A stretch of 64,000 nt of DNA from Leifsonia sp. 71-9 (GTDB lineage: Bacteria > Actinomycetota > Actinomycetes > Actinomycetales > Microbacteriaceae). The position numbers and the translations under genes were made by a program. Of this stretch, positions 49,902 through 58,625 are shown one piece after another. The number at the start of each line of letters is the position of its first letter. Within the stretch, counting starts at the first letter, position 1. The notes under the pieces are model-generated. The model was not told the DNA's origin. It saw nothing but the letters and a program-made list of their open reading frames with translations, and searched no databases. The stretch is from contig NZ_MKVJ01000017.1 of the NCBI RefSeq assembly GCF_001898805.1, forward strand, positions 102,054-166,053, read 5' to 3'.

Positions 49902-52454
49902 CTAGCGGGTGGGGAGGGGCTCCGGGTCGGCCGCGGTGTCGGGGGCGGCGGCCGCCGCGTCCACCGGGGTGCCGTCGAGATGGTGGCGGCGTTCGAGGTT
50001 GGCGCCCTCGACGTCCACGTTCGGGAGGATGCGGTCGAGCCAGCGGGGCAGCCACCAGGCGCCGCGGCCGACGAGGTGCATCAGGGCGGGCATGAGCAGC
50101 ATGCGCACCACGAAGGCGTCGAGCAGCACGCCGAACGCGAGGCCGAAGCCGAGCGACCGGATGATGGTCGAGTCCGAGAAGATGAACCCGCCGAAGACCG
50201 ACACCATGATGATGCCCGCCGCGATGACGACCGAGCGGCCGGCCCGGAAGCCCTGCGCCACGGCCAGGCGCGCGGGGGAGCCGTGCACGTACGCCTCCCG
50301 CATCCCGGTCGAGAGGAACAGCTGGTAGTCCATCGCCAGCCCGAACAGGATGCCGACCAGGATGACCGGCAGGAAGCTCAGGATGGGCCCGGTCGTGTGG
50401 ATGCCGAACAGCGCCCCGAACCAGCCCCACTGGAACACGGCCACGATCGCGCCATACGTCGCGAACAGCGAGAGCACGAAGCCTCCCGTCGCGATCAGCG
50501 GCACCACGAACGAGCGGAACACCACGATCATGATGATCAGCGACAGGCCGACGACCACCGCGAGGTAGAGCGGCAGGATGCCGACGATCTTCTCGGAGAT
50601 GTCGATGTTGCTGGCCGCCTGCCCGGCGACGCCGAGGGTGATGCCGTCGCCGACCGCGGGGAGGTCGCGCAGGTCGCGCACGAGCTGCTCGGTGGAGGCG
50701 CTGCTCGGCCCCTCCTTCGGCACCACCTGGAACGCGGTGAGGCGGTGGTCGTCCGAGACGGCGATCGGGGCGACCGCGGCGACGTCGGACTGGTCGGCGA
50801 GCGTCTTCGCGATCGTCAGCTGGGTCGCGGTGACCTGGTCGTCGTCGAGACCGGCGGGCAGCGTCGCCGAGACGAGCAGAGTGCCGTTGGCGCCGGCGCC
50901 GAAGGAGTCCTCGATCACCTGGTACGCGCGGGCGGTGGTGGAACCGGCGGGCTCCTGGGCGCCGTCCGGCAGGCCGACGCGCATCGTCAGGATGGGCGCG
51001 GCGATGACGAGGAGGCCGACGATGGTGGCGACGACCGTCACGACGGCACGCCACGTCTTCATCGGCCGCACCGGCTTCTGGGCGCGGTGCTCGTGGGCGG
51101 CCGCGCGGGCGCGGGCCTTCTTGGTGAGCACGCGCATCCCGACCAGGCCGAGGAGCGCGGGCGTCAGCGTGATGGCGATCAGCACGGAGACGGCCACGGC
51201 GATCGCGCCCGCGGTGCCCATGAGGCCGAGGAACGGGATGCCGGTGACATTGAGCGCGAGCAGGGCGATGACGACGGTCGCGCCGGCGAAGACGACCGCG
51301 TTGCCGGCCGTGCCGGTGGCGAGGCCGATCGACTCCCGCACCTCCGCGCCCTGGAGCAGCTGCTTGCGGTGCCGATTGATGATGAAGAGCGCGTAGTCGA
51401 TGCCCACCGCGAGCCCCAGCATCACCCCGAGCACGGGGGTGACGGAGGCCATCTGCACGACGCCCGAGAAGGCCAGGGTGCCGACGGCGGAGATGGCGAC
51501 GCCGAGGATGGCGGTGACCAGCGGGAGCGCCGCAGCGATCACCGAGCCGAGCATCACCAGCAGCACGATGGCGGCGATGATCACGCCGACCAGCTCGCCG
51601 ACGCCGAGCACCTCCGGCACGCCCTGGGCGAGCTCGGTGGAGAAGTCGGCCGTGACGCCCGCGATCGGGTCCTTCTCGAAGTGGTCGATGACGGCGTTCT
51701 TCGACTCCTCCGAGAGCTCGAGCCGCGGCTTGTCGAACGCGACGTTCACGAGCGCGGCGGACCCGTCGGACGAGACGAGGCGGATGTCCTTCGCGAGGCC
51801 GAGGAGCTCGGCGCCCTGGTCGAGCTTCGCGGTCTGCGTCGTCAGCTCGGTGCGGCCGTCGGTGAGCTTCTGCTGCTGCGCGGCGAGCTGGGCCTCGCCC
51901 GCGTCGAGCTGGGCCTGCTGCGCGTCGAGCGCGGTGGTGGGCTGCCCGGCGGCGATCAGCTGCTGCTTGCCGGCGTCCAGCTGCTGCTGCGCGGCGGCGA
52001 GCTGCGCCTTCCCGGCGTCCAGCTGCGCCTGTCCGGCGTCGAGCTGCGCGGTCGCGGCGGTGATCTTCGCGCGGCCGTCGGTGATCTGCTGTTCCTGGTC
52101 GGCGCGCTGCTTCTCGGTCGAGAACGGGTCGGTCACGCCCGAGACGTCGGGCAGGCTCTTCGCGCTCTCGATGCGGTCGGCGATCGCGGTCTTCTGCGCG
52201 TCGGTGAAGGCCGAGCCGTCCTTCGTGGTGAGCACGACGGTGCCGGAGGCGCCGCTGAACTTCGGCAGCTTCTTCGCGAGGTCGTCGGTCACCGCGCCGG
52301 AGGCCGTGCCCGGGATGTCGAAGCTCGAGCTGAGCCCCTTGTAGCCGATGAGGAACCCGGCGCCCGCGATCGCGAGCACCACGATCCACGCACCGATGAC
52401 GACCCAGGCCCGCTTCGCGGATCCCTTTCCCAGGCGGTACAGCAACTCGGCCAT
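49902..52454 (-). CDS. MMPL/RND-family membrane exporter
   Basis: 850 residues, two MMPL halves of six helices each. The first extracytoplasmic domain contains an unusual run of about ten heptads (AQLDAGQ, AQLDAGK, AQLAAAQ, QQLDAGK ...) at about 150-235, a predicted long coiled coil. Transmembrane block GIDYALFIINRHR near 370 and its partner AMDYQLFLSTGMRE near 725 carry the proton-relay Asp-Tyr pairs. AGAGGATGAG precedes the ATG. Divergent from a TetR gene with a shared operator. Exports lipids, drugs or peptides. Confidence 0.92.
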   Translation of the reverse strand: MAELLYRLGKGSAKRAWVVIGAWIVVLAIAGAGFLIGYKGLSSSFDIPGTASGAVTDDLAKKLPKFSGASGTVVLTTKDGSAFTDAQKTAIADRIESAKSLPDVSGVTDPFSTEKQRADQEQQITDGRAKITAATAQLDAGQAQLDAGKAQLAAAQQQLDAGKQQLIAAGQPTTALDAQQAQLDAGEAQLAAQQQKLTDGRTELTTQTAKLDQGAELLGLAKDIRLVSSDGSAALVNVAFDKPRLELSEESKNAVIDHFEKDPIAGVTADFSTELAQGVPEVLGVGELVGVIIAAIVLLVMLGSVIAAALPLVTAILGVAISAVGTLAFSGVVQMASVTPVLGVMLGLAVGIDYALFIINRHRKQLLQGAEVRESIGLATGTAGNAVVFAGATVVIALLALNVTGIPFLGLMGTAGAIAVAVSVLIAITLTPALLGLVGMRVLTKKARARAAAHEHRAQKPVRPMKTWRAVVTVVATIVGLLVIAAPILTMRVGLPDGAQEPAGSTTARAYQVIEDSFGAGANGTLLVSATLPAGLDDDQVTATQLTIAKTLADQSDVAAVAPIAVSDDHRLTAFQVVPKEGPSSASTEQLVRDLRDLPAVGDGITLGVAGQAASNIDISEKIVGILPLYLAVVVGLSLIIMIVVFRSFVVPLIATGGFVLSLFATYGAIVAVFQWGWFGALFGIHTTGPILSFLPVILVGILFGLAMDYQLFLSTGMREAYVHGSPARLAVAQGFRAGRSVVIAAGIIMVSVFGGFIFSDSTIIRSLGFGLAFGVLLDAFVVRMLLMPALMHLVGRGAWWLPRWLDRILPNVDVEGANLERRHHLDGTPVDAAAAAPDTAADPEPLPTR

Positions 52455-52495
52455 CTCATCCTCTCTCGTGGCGTCCACGCGCCGACTGGGTCGAT

Positions 52496-52515
52496 GATAC
52501 GCACCGTCTCGTATC
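52496..52515. promoter_or_regulatory. TetR operator between MMPL and tetR
   Basis: Inverted repeat GATACG, eight bases, CGTATC. It overlaps the -35 region of tetR and lies next to a TATCAT -10-like box reading toward the MMPL gene, so one dimer site can repress both. Confidence 0.65.
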
Positions 52516-52527
52516 GAAAGATGAACA

Positions 52528-52533
52528 TAAGAT
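52528..52533 (+). promoter_or_regulatory. -10 box TAAGAT of tetR (leaderless)
   Basis: Six bases (GTGAGG) separate it from the ATG. Confidence 0.55.
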
Positions 52534-52539
52534 GTGAGG

Positions 52540-53121
52540 ATGACCGGCCGCAGCGGGCGCTCGCGCAGCGAGGAGGCGCGGATCGCCATCCTCGAGGCGA
52601 CGGCGCGGCTCTTCGCGACCCGCGGCTACGACCACATGACGATCGAGGGCGTGGCCTCCGAAGCCGGTGTCGGCAAGCAGACCATCTACCGCTGGTGGGG
52701 GTCGAAGAGCGAGCTCGTGGTCGACTGCCTGGTCGAGGGCGTGCTCATCCCGGAGCCGCTCATCCCGCCGGACACGGGCGACCTCCGCGCCGACCTCGTC
52801 TCCTGGCTGCGCGACGTCTTCCGCGTGCTGCTGCGCACCGACGGCGAGAACCTGATCCGCTCGTTCGCCGCGGCCGCCGCCGAGAACGCCGAGGTCACCC
52901 GCCGCATCCGCGACAAGCTCGGCGCCGGCTCCGCGCTCTCGGCGCGGCTGGAGTCGGCGGTGGCGGCGGGCCAGCTGGCCCCCACGGTCCCGATGTCCGA
53001 GTTCGGCGAAGTGCTGGTCGGAGCGATCATCCTGCGCGCCCTGGCCCGGGTCGAGACCGACGACGCCTCCGCGGAACGGCTGGTCGCCGTCGTGCTCGAC
53101 GGGCCTGCGCTGGGGCGCTAG
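52540..53121 (+). CDS. TetR-family repressor of the MMPL exporter
   Basis: 193 residues. DNA-binding domain at about 10-58: AILEATARLFATRGYDHMTI, then GVGKQTIYRWWGSKSELV. The C-terminal TetR_C domain is of the AcrR-like type with RADLVSWLRDVFRVLL. Leaderless ATG start. Divergent from the MMPL gene with a palindrome in the shared promoter. Ligand unknown, likely a substrate of the pump. Confidence 0.92.
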   Translation: MTGRSGRSRSEEARIAILEATARLFATRGYDHMTIEGVASEAGVGKQTIYRWWGSKSELVVDCLVEGVLIPEPLIPPDTGDLRADLVSWLRDVFRVLLRTDGENLIRSFAAAAAENAEVTRRIRDKLGAGSALSARLESAVAAGQLAPTVPMSEFGEVLVGAIILRALARVETDDASAERLVAVVLDGPALGR

Positions 53122-53175
53122 GGGATGCGGAGAACGGGCCGCCGCGCCCTTCTGCGCTGAGCCGCGGGGTCCATC

Positions 53176-53223
53176 CGTCACAACACGCCGCGCGGGCACG
53201 GAGCCGCGCGGCGTGTTGTGACG
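53176..53223. terminator. bidirectional terminator between two tetR genes
   Basis: Perfect 20-bp stem (arm CGTCACAACACGCCGCGCGG) with an eight-base loop, between converging stops. The strongest hairpin in the window. Confidence 0.85.
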
Positions 53224-53239
53224 ACCGGGTGACCGGCTG

Positions 53240-53905
53240 CTACAGCACCGTCCCCATCGACCGGGCGATCGCGACCGTGCGCGCGGCGATCTCGTCGGCC
53301 GTCTCCGTCGCGCCCGCGTCCGCCCACTCGCGGACCGCGATGCGCACGGCACCGATGCACACGACGACGAGCATCTCGGCGCGGGATTCGCGGTCGACGT
53401 CCGGGTCGGCGATCGCCGCGCCGGCCTCCTCCGCGCGCGCGATCAGCTCCGAGACGGCCGCGATCAGCCCCTCGCGCAGATCGCCCAGGCGGCGGAGACG
53501 GCGGTGCACGACGCCGGGGTCGCGCGCGGCGAGGAGCATCCGCGCCTCGTGCAGAGAGGGGTCGCTGGTCTCGGCGGGGAGCCCGCGGAAGAGCGTGTGC
53601 ACCACCGCCGCGACGAGGTCGCCGTCGTAGGCCTCGCCGAGCTGGGCGGCGACGAGCTCCCGATCGCCCCAGGCGCGGCGGATGCCGTAGAGGGCGTCCT
53701 CCTTGCTGTCGAAGTAGTTGAAGAAGGTGCGGTGCGACACGGGGATGCGGGCGCAGATGTCGTCGACGGTGACGTCGTCCGGGCCGTGATCCAGGGCGAG
53801 TTCGACGGCGGCGCGCTCCAGGTCGGAGCGGGTCTGGGCCTTCTTGCGCTCGCGGAGGCCGGGGGCCGGCGACGCTGCCGGCGGGATGTGCGGAAAATCA
53901 TGCAT
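53240..53905 (-). CDS. TetR-family repressor (of the EmrB-type exporter)
   Basis: 221 residues. Helix-turn-helix at about 19-68 (RKKAQTRSDLERAAVELALD; VSHRTFFNYFDSKEDAL), the HTFFNYF pattern of the actinobacterial drug-exporter regulators. The 96-base AT-rich spacer to the divergent exporter gene contains TTGACA, TATAAT-like sequences and a GGTTG...CAACC inverted repeat. No ribosome binding site is seen before the ATG. Confidence 0.9.
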   Translation of the reverse strand: MHDFPHIPPAASPAPGLRERKKAQTRSDLERAAVELALDHGPDDVTVDDICARIPVSHRTFFNYFDSKEDALYGIRRAWGDRELVAAQLGEAYDGDLVAAVVHTLFRGLPAETSDPSLHEARMLLAARDPGVVHRRLRRLGDLREGLIAAVSELIARAEEAGAAIADPDVDRESRAEMLVVVCIGAVRIAVREWADAGATETADEIAARTVAIARSMGTVL

Positions 53906-53964
53906 AAGAGGAAATTTTGCGTGAGTGCAGTTTGTTAGTTGATTTCGGTCACCTAATTATATAT

Positions 53965-53982
53965 GGTTGCTCACTGTCAACC
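53965..53982. promoter_or_regulatory. candidate TetR operator before the EmrB-type exporter
   Basis: Inverted arms GGTTG and CAACC with eight bases between, inside a markedly AT-rich promoter region (53906-54001) that carries TTGACA on the minus strand. Confidence 0.4.
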
Positions 53983-54001
53983 AATTGTGCGAAGGAATCA
54001 C

Positions 54002-55729
54002 ATGTCAGGAACCCTCACCACAGAGGACGCAGCACCCGCTTCGGCGATGTCGCACCGCCAGGTACTCGAATCCCTCTCCGGGCTGCTGCTCGGAATGTTC
54101 GTCTCGATCCTCGCGGGGACGGTCGTCTCGACCTCGATGCCGCGGATCATCTCCGAACTCGGCGGCGACCAGACCGCCTACACCTGGGTCGTCACGAGCA
54201 CGCTGCTCGCGACAACGGTCTCCACCCCGATCTGGGGCAAGCTGGCCGACCTCTTCAACCGCAAGCTGCTCATCCAGCTCGCCCTGGTGCTCTTCGTGCT
54301 CGGCTCGGCGCTCGCCGGCTTCTCGCAGGACACCAACATGCTCATCGGCTTCCGCGTGGTCCAGGGCCTCGGCGCCGGCGGCCTCACCGCCCTCAGCCAG
54401 ATCATCATGGCCGACATCATCAGCCCGCGTGAGCGCGGCCGTTACATGGGCCTCTTCGGCGGCATCATGGCGGTCGGCACGGTCGGCGGCCCGCTGATCG
54501 GCGGTCTGCTCACCGACTCCATCGGCTGGCGCTGGAACTTCTTCGTGGGCGTGCCGGTCGCGATCGTCGCGATCATCCTGCTGCAGTTCACGCTGCGCCT
54601 CCCGAAGCGCGCGATCCGCAAGGTCCGCATCGACTACCTCGGCGCCATCTTCCTCGCGGGCGGCATCTCGCTGATCCTGATCTGGGTCTCGATGGCCGGC
54701 ACCAACTTCGACTGGTGGAGCCCGGAGACCATCTGGATGGTCGGCGGCTCGATCGCGCTGCTCGTCGCCACGGTCGTGACCGAACTGGTGGTCAAGGAGC
54801 CGATCATCCCGCTCGCGATGTTCAAGAACCGCACTTTCACCCTCGCGGTCATCGCCTCCATCTCGGTGGGCGTCGCGATGTTCGGCACGTCGGTGTTCCT
54901 CGGCCAGTACATGCAGGTCGCCCGCGGCGCGACGCCGACCCAGTCGGGCCTGCTGACGCTGCCGATGATCCTCGGCCTGCTGCTCTCGTCGACGATCGTC
55001 GGAAACCTGATCAGTCGCTTCGGCAAGTGGAAGAGCTTCATGGTCGTGGGCTCGATCCTGCTGACCATCGGCCTCTACCTGATGAGCACGATCAAGTACG
55101 ACACGAACTACGTGCTCGTCTCGCTCTACATGCTCATCCTCGGCGCGGGCGTCGGCATGGTGATGCAGAACCTCGTGCTCATCGTGCAGAACACCGTGCG
55201 GCCGGAGCAGCTGGGTGCGGCGAGCTCCAACGTCGCGTTCTTCCGCAGCCTGGGCGGCACCATCGGCGTCTCGGTCATGGGCAGCATCCTGGGCACGAAG
55301 GTCGCCGACGGGATGGCCGCGCACGGCGCGGAGCTGCAGGGCATCCTCGCCAAGCTCGGAGCGAAGGGCGCCGAGATCGGGCAGCTGCTGAAGAGCGGAA
55401 CGCTGCCCGAGGTGAACACGCTCCCTGCGAGCGTTCGCAGCATCGTCGAGTCGGTCTACGGGCAGGGCGTCGCCGACGTGTTCCTCGTGGCGGTGCCGCT
55501 CGCGATCATCACGATCATCGCGATCGCCTTCCTCCCGAACAACACGCTCGGGACGAAGACGGCCGTGGAGCTCATGAAGGAGAAGAGCCCGGAGTCGGCC
55601 GCCGAGGCCGCCGAGGAGAACCTCGTGGAGGTCGCCGAGGCGATGATCGCGGCGCCGGTCACCGGCTCCGTCGCAGCCGTCCGATCCGGGCAGACGGCCG
55701 GCGACCGTCCCGCTCAGGAAGATCGCTGA
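54002..55729 (+). CDS. EmrB/QacA-family MFS drug exporter
   Basis: 575 residues, 14 helices (DHA2 family). Motifs: GTVVSTSMPRI in helix 1, KLADLFNRKLLI in loop 2-3, and RVVQGLGAGGLTALSQIIMAD with the helix-5 motif C (GPLIGGLL). An acidic cytoplasmic tail of about 55 residues follows helix 14. GAAGGAA precedes the ATG. Divergent from its TetR regulator; a MarR gene follows 23 bases after the stop. Confidence 0.93.
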   Translation: MSGTLTTEDAAPASAMSHRQVLESLSGLLLGMFVSILAGTVVSTSMPRIISELGGDQTAYTWVVTSTLLATTVSTPIWGKLADLFNRKLLIQLALVLFVLGSALAGFSQDTNMLIGFRVVQGLGAGGLTALSQIIMADIISPRERGRYMGLFGGIMAVGTVGGPLIGGLLTDSIGWRWNFFVGVPVAIVAIILLQFTLRLPKRAIRKVRIDYLGAIFLAGGISLILIWVSMAGTNFDWWSPETIWMVGGSIALLVATVVTELVVKEPIIPLAMFKNRTFTLAVIASISVGVAMFGTSVFLGQYMQVARGATPTQSGLLTLPMILGLLLSSTIVGNLISRFGKWKSFMVVGSILLTIGLYLMSTIKYDTNYVLVSLYMLILGAGVGMVMQNLVLIVQNTVRPEQLGAASSNVAFFRSLGGTIGVSVMGSILGTKVADGMAAHGAELQGILAKLGAKGAEIGQLLKSGTLPEVNTLPASVRSIVESVYGQGVADVFLVAVPLAIITIIAIAFLPNNTLGTKTAVELMKEKSPESAAEAAEENLVEVAEAMIAAPVTGSVAAVRSGQTAGDRPAQEDR

Positions 55730-55739
55730 CCGCACCGGT

Positions 55740-55745
55740 TATGAT
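55740..55745 (+). promoter_or_regulatory. -10 box TATGAT of the MarR gene (leaderless)
   Basis: Seven bases before the ATG. It lies 10 bases past the exporter stop, so marR can be transcribed on its own. Confidence 0.6.
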
Positions 55746-55752
55746 CGCGGCC

Positions 55753-56247
55753 ATGGACAACATCGAGCGGGCGACGGCGCACGATGCCGCCGCCCGTTCG
55801 GCCGCCCCTGACCCGGCGGTCGACCAGGCGATCGCTTCGGTCGAGGAGCAGTTCACCATCCTCTTCAACCAGGTGAGCTCGGGGATGCGGGAGCGCGCCG
55901 CGAAGGTGCATCCCGAGCTCCAGCCTGTCGGCTACCGCCTGCTCAGCACGCTCGTGCGCACCGGTCCGCTGCACGCCGGCGCCCTGGCCGGGCTGCTCTC
56001 GACCGACAAGAGCGTGGTCAGCCGCCAGGTGCGCATCCTCGAGGGCCTCGGGCTCATCGAGCGCCGCGTGGATCCGGCCGACCGTCGCGCGAGCTTCCTC
56101 GTGGCGACGCCTCCCGCGATCGAGAAGGTCAATGAGGCGCGTGTGGCCGACCAGGCCCGGCTGTACCGCAGCCTGCGCAAGTGGGGCGTCGACGACGTCG
56201 GCCGCCTCGCCGACCTGCTGGCCCGCCTGAACTCGACCCCGCTCTGA
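55753..56247 (+). CDS. MarR-family transcriptional regulator
   Basis: 164 residues. Winged helix at about 55-125: VGYRLLSTLVRTGPLHAGALA, LSTDKSVVSRQVRILEGLGL and wing ERRVDPADRRASFL. ATG chosen by the leaderless promoter; an in-frame ATG four codons upstream lies inside that -10 box. May regulate the upstream EmrB-type exporter in addition to TetR. Confidence 0.9.
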   Translation: MDNIERATAHDAAARSAAPDPAVDQAIASVEEQFTILFNQVSSGMRERAAKVHPELQPVGYRLLSTLVRTGPLHAGALAGLLSTDKSVVSRQVRILEGLGLIERRVDPADRRASFLVATPPAIEKVNEARVADQARLYRSLRKWGVDDVGRLADLLARLNSTPL

Positions 56248-56260
56248 CGCGCTCCGCGGT

Positions 56261-57388
56261 CTAGGTGTTGTCGAGCACCCAGCCGAGCACGTGCGGGAAG
56301 GCCAGCATCGCCGCGACGACGGCCGCGATGATCGCGGCCGTCCAGGCGCCGGACCGCCGGCGGAGCCGCCGACCGGCGACGGCGACCTCCCGTCGGGGAG
56401 CGGCTGCGCGCGGATCGGTGTAGGTCGCCGCCTGGTGCCCGAGCTCCGCGCCGATCAGCTCGGAGAACCGCAGCAGCGCCGGGACCTCGGTGCGGTCGAA
56501 GCGTCGCCGGAAGCGGGTGGAGGCGACGACGACCCGATCCTCCACCACCTCGATGTCCCAGTGCCGGCCGTATTCGAGCAGGCACACGAGCACGTCGGGG
56601 GTGAGCAGCTGCAGGGCGTCCCGCTCGTAGCCCGGCGGTGCGTACACCGCGAAGTGCCGATCGACGTCCCCTTCGAGCGAGATCCGCTGGGTGCCGGGCA
56701 GCAGGGTGCGGAGGCGGCCGTTGCGCAGCGAGTCGATCATCAGGTGCGGGAGGGTGCGCGGCATCCGGGTCGCGAGGAAGCGGAACGCGTTCCTGGCACC
56801 CTTCGAGTCGTTCTTGCCGCCCGCGTAGGTGGCGACGGCGATCTGCAGGGCGGGTCCGCCGAACCGCTCGCCCCGGGTCAGGGCGAACTCGGCGCGGAAG
56901 CGGGAGGCGGCCGGCGGGCCCTGGTCCGCACCGCGCCGAGGCCGGCGTGCCCGTCCTGCCGTCGGCCCCTCCGCGAACAGGAGGCCGAGCGGTTCGGGCG
57001 CGACGCCGAGGCGCTGGTACCCGAGGCCGTGCCGCTCGCCGAAACGGCGGAGCGCGATCGCCCGCCGGCTGTCCGACGGCATCGAGAGCAACGACCAGGC
57101 GAAGACGCCCAGCCCGAACGCCGCGAAGAAGAGGACGACCGTGAGGAATCCCCGCGCCCAGTCGATCCACTCGGGCAGCATCACGGCGACCGGCAGCTCG
57201 AACGAGACACTCGTCCAGGCGACGACCGCGAGCAGGGCGGCGGGCACGAGCAGCGCGCCCTGCGCCGCCGAGCGGAACGCCTCCGGGTCCTCCTCGCGCA
57301 CTTCGCTCCACCGCACGCGGGCCGGGAAGTCGGCGCGGTACTGCTCGAGCCGGTGGTCCGTCCCGCCCGTGTCCGCCCAGTACTCCAC
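56261..57388 (-). CDS. membrane protein of unknown function (375 residues)
   Basis: Two helices near the N-terminus (about 46-65 and 78-100), a long cytoplasmic domain (about 110-325) and one helix at the C-terminal end (ALTAAIIAAVVAAMLAFPHV-like). The soluble domain is basic and contains FALTRGERFGGPALQIAVAT and LLPGTQRISLEGDVDRHFAVY, suggesting a folded beta-rich domain. GTG start with TATCGT six bases upstream and no binding site. Next to a permease-like gene in the same direction, 20 bases apart. Family not recognised. Confidence 0.78.
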   Translation of the reverse strand: MEYWADTGGTDHRLEQYRADFPARVRWSEVREEDPEAFRSAAQGALLVPAALLAVVAWTSVSFELPVAVMLPEWIDWARGFLTVVLFFAAFGLGVFAWSLLSMPSDSRRAIALRRFGERHGLGYQRLGVAPEPLGLLFAEGPTAGRARRPRRGADQGPPAASRFRAEFALTRGERFGGPALQIAVATYAGGKNDSKGARNAFRFLATRMPRTLPHLMIDSLRNGRLRTLLPGTQRISLEGDVDRHFAVYAPPGYERDALQLLTPDVLVCLLEYGRHWDIEVVEDRVVVASTRFRRRFDRTEVPALLRFSELIGAELGHQAATYTDPRAAAPRREVAVAGRRLRRRSGAWTAAIIAAVVAAMLAFPHVLGWVLDNT

Positions 57389-57394
57389 GAGGTC

Positions 57395-57400
57395 ACGATA
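57395..57400 (-). promoter_or_regulatory. -10 box TATCGT of the 375-residue membrane protein (leaderless)
   Basis: Six bases before the GTG start, on the minus strand. Confidence 0.5.
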
Positions 57401-57408
57401 GCGCGGGA

Positions 57409-58572
57409 CTACGCGGCGGCCTCCGCCCCCGCGGCTCCCTCCGCATGGGCCGGTCGCCGCGCCATGCTCCGCCAGGTGTGCAGGATGTCGCCGGGCGCGC
57501 CCGGACCGTACCGGAACAGCCGCACGGCCACGAACAGCCCGACCGACGCGACCAGCCACACGACGAGCACGATGTACGGCTCGAGGTGCAGGTTCCCCGG
57601 GAAATACGTGAGGTCGCGCACCGCCCGCACGGTAGCCCCGGTCGGCAGCCAGCGCCCCATGAACTGGTAGAACGGCGGCAGCAGCTCGGGAGCGACGGCA
57701 CCGCCCGACGACGGGTTGCTGATCAGCACGAACACGATCCAGGTGGGCAGCATCGCCCAGCGGCCGCCGATCAGCACCCTCCAGAAGCTGTACGTCGCCC
57801 CGGCGATCAGCATCGTGAGCGCGAGCACGCCCCAGACGGGGAAGAAGGGGATGGGCAGCACGCCGAGCAGCGGGCCGACCGTGAACGCGATGGCGAAGCC
57901 GCCGAGGACCGAGCGCACCACATCCCAGAACAGCTCGCCGGCCAGCGTCAGCTTCGCCGCGTTCACCCGGGTCTGGATGGCGCCGACGAACCCGATGACG
58001 ACGGCGGCGAGGGCGACGTAGAACAGGACCAGCCCGTTCGGGTCCTTCGCGCCGAGGGGATGCGCGTCGATCACGGTGACGGGCCGGCCGATCGACTGCT
58101 CGAGGCGCGGCGCGTCGGCCTCCAGCAGCCGCGCGACGGAGGCTCCGGAGGCGCTGGAGACGTAGAAGCGCACCGAGCCGTCCGGCTCCTCGACCAGCGC
58201 GCCGTATACCACCTGCTCCCGGATCGCCGCCTCCGCGTCGGCCTCCGTGTCGTAGGGTCGCACGACGAACGAGGTGCCTGTGCGCGCCTGCAGCTCGGTC
58301 GCCAGCTCCGTCGGGGTGTGTGTGGTCGACACCAGCCCGATCGGCACGTCGTGCGGCTGCGGATCGCCCATCGCCCACGCGTACGTGCCGGCGAAGAGCC
58401 CGGCGACGACCGTGACGATCAGGGTGACGACGAGGGCGGGGAGGTGCGGCCCGTCGCGGAACCGCCGGGAGGGCGTTGCGGCGGAGGCCTCGGTCGCGGT
58501 CGGTTCGGCCGTCTCCGTCGTCTCGCTCGTCGTGGTCGTCTCGGGCTCCGCTGCGTTCTCGTTCGAGGTCAT
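57409..58572 (-). CDS. ABC-2/YhgE-like membrane protein
   Basis: 387 residues. A Thr/Glu-rich cytoplasmic N-terminus of about 55 residues, one helix at about 66-88, an extracytoplasmic domain of about 110 residues (DVPIGLVSTTHTPTELATEL, then YGALVEEPDGSVRFYVSSASG), then five or six helices. This is the layout of YhgE/Pip and ABC-2 permease-like proteins involved in envelope or secretion functions. GGGAGGAGGG precedes the ATG. No ATPase beside it. Confidence 0.82.
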   Translation of the reverse strand: MTSNENAAEPETTTTSETTETAEPTATEASAATPSRRFRDGPHLPALVVTLIVTVVAGLFAGTYAWAMGDPQPHDVPIGLVSTTHTPTELATELQARTGTSFVVRPYDTEADAEAAIREQVVYGALVEEPDGSVRFYVSSASGASVARLLEADAPRLEQSIGRPVTVIDAHPLGAKDPNGLVLFYVALAAVVIGFVGAIQTRVNAAKLTLAGELFWDVVRSVLGGFAIAFTVGPLLGVLPIPFFPVWGVLALTMLIAGATYSFWRVLIGGRWAMLPTWIVFVLISNPSSGGAVAPELLPPFYQFMGRWLPTGATVRAVRDLTYFPGNLHLEPYIVLVVWLVASVGLFVAVRLFRYGPGAPGDILHTWRSMARRPAHAEGAAGAEAAA

Positions 58573-58610
58573 CGGTCCCTCCTCCCGGTTCCATTCCAGC
58601 ACGCCTTTGG

Positions 58611-58616
58611 TACTCT
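58611..58616 (+). promoter_or_regulatory. -10 box TACTCT of the secreted 257-residue protein
   Basis: Nine bases before the ATG, with no ribosome binding site in between. Confidence 0.45.
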
Positions 58617-58625
58617 CGGTCGGGT

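Noticed and set aside
54002..56247. MarR gene as obligate second gene of the EmrB operon
   Set aside because: A TATGAT -10 box seven bases before its ATG supports an independent leaderless transcript, though readthrough remains possible.
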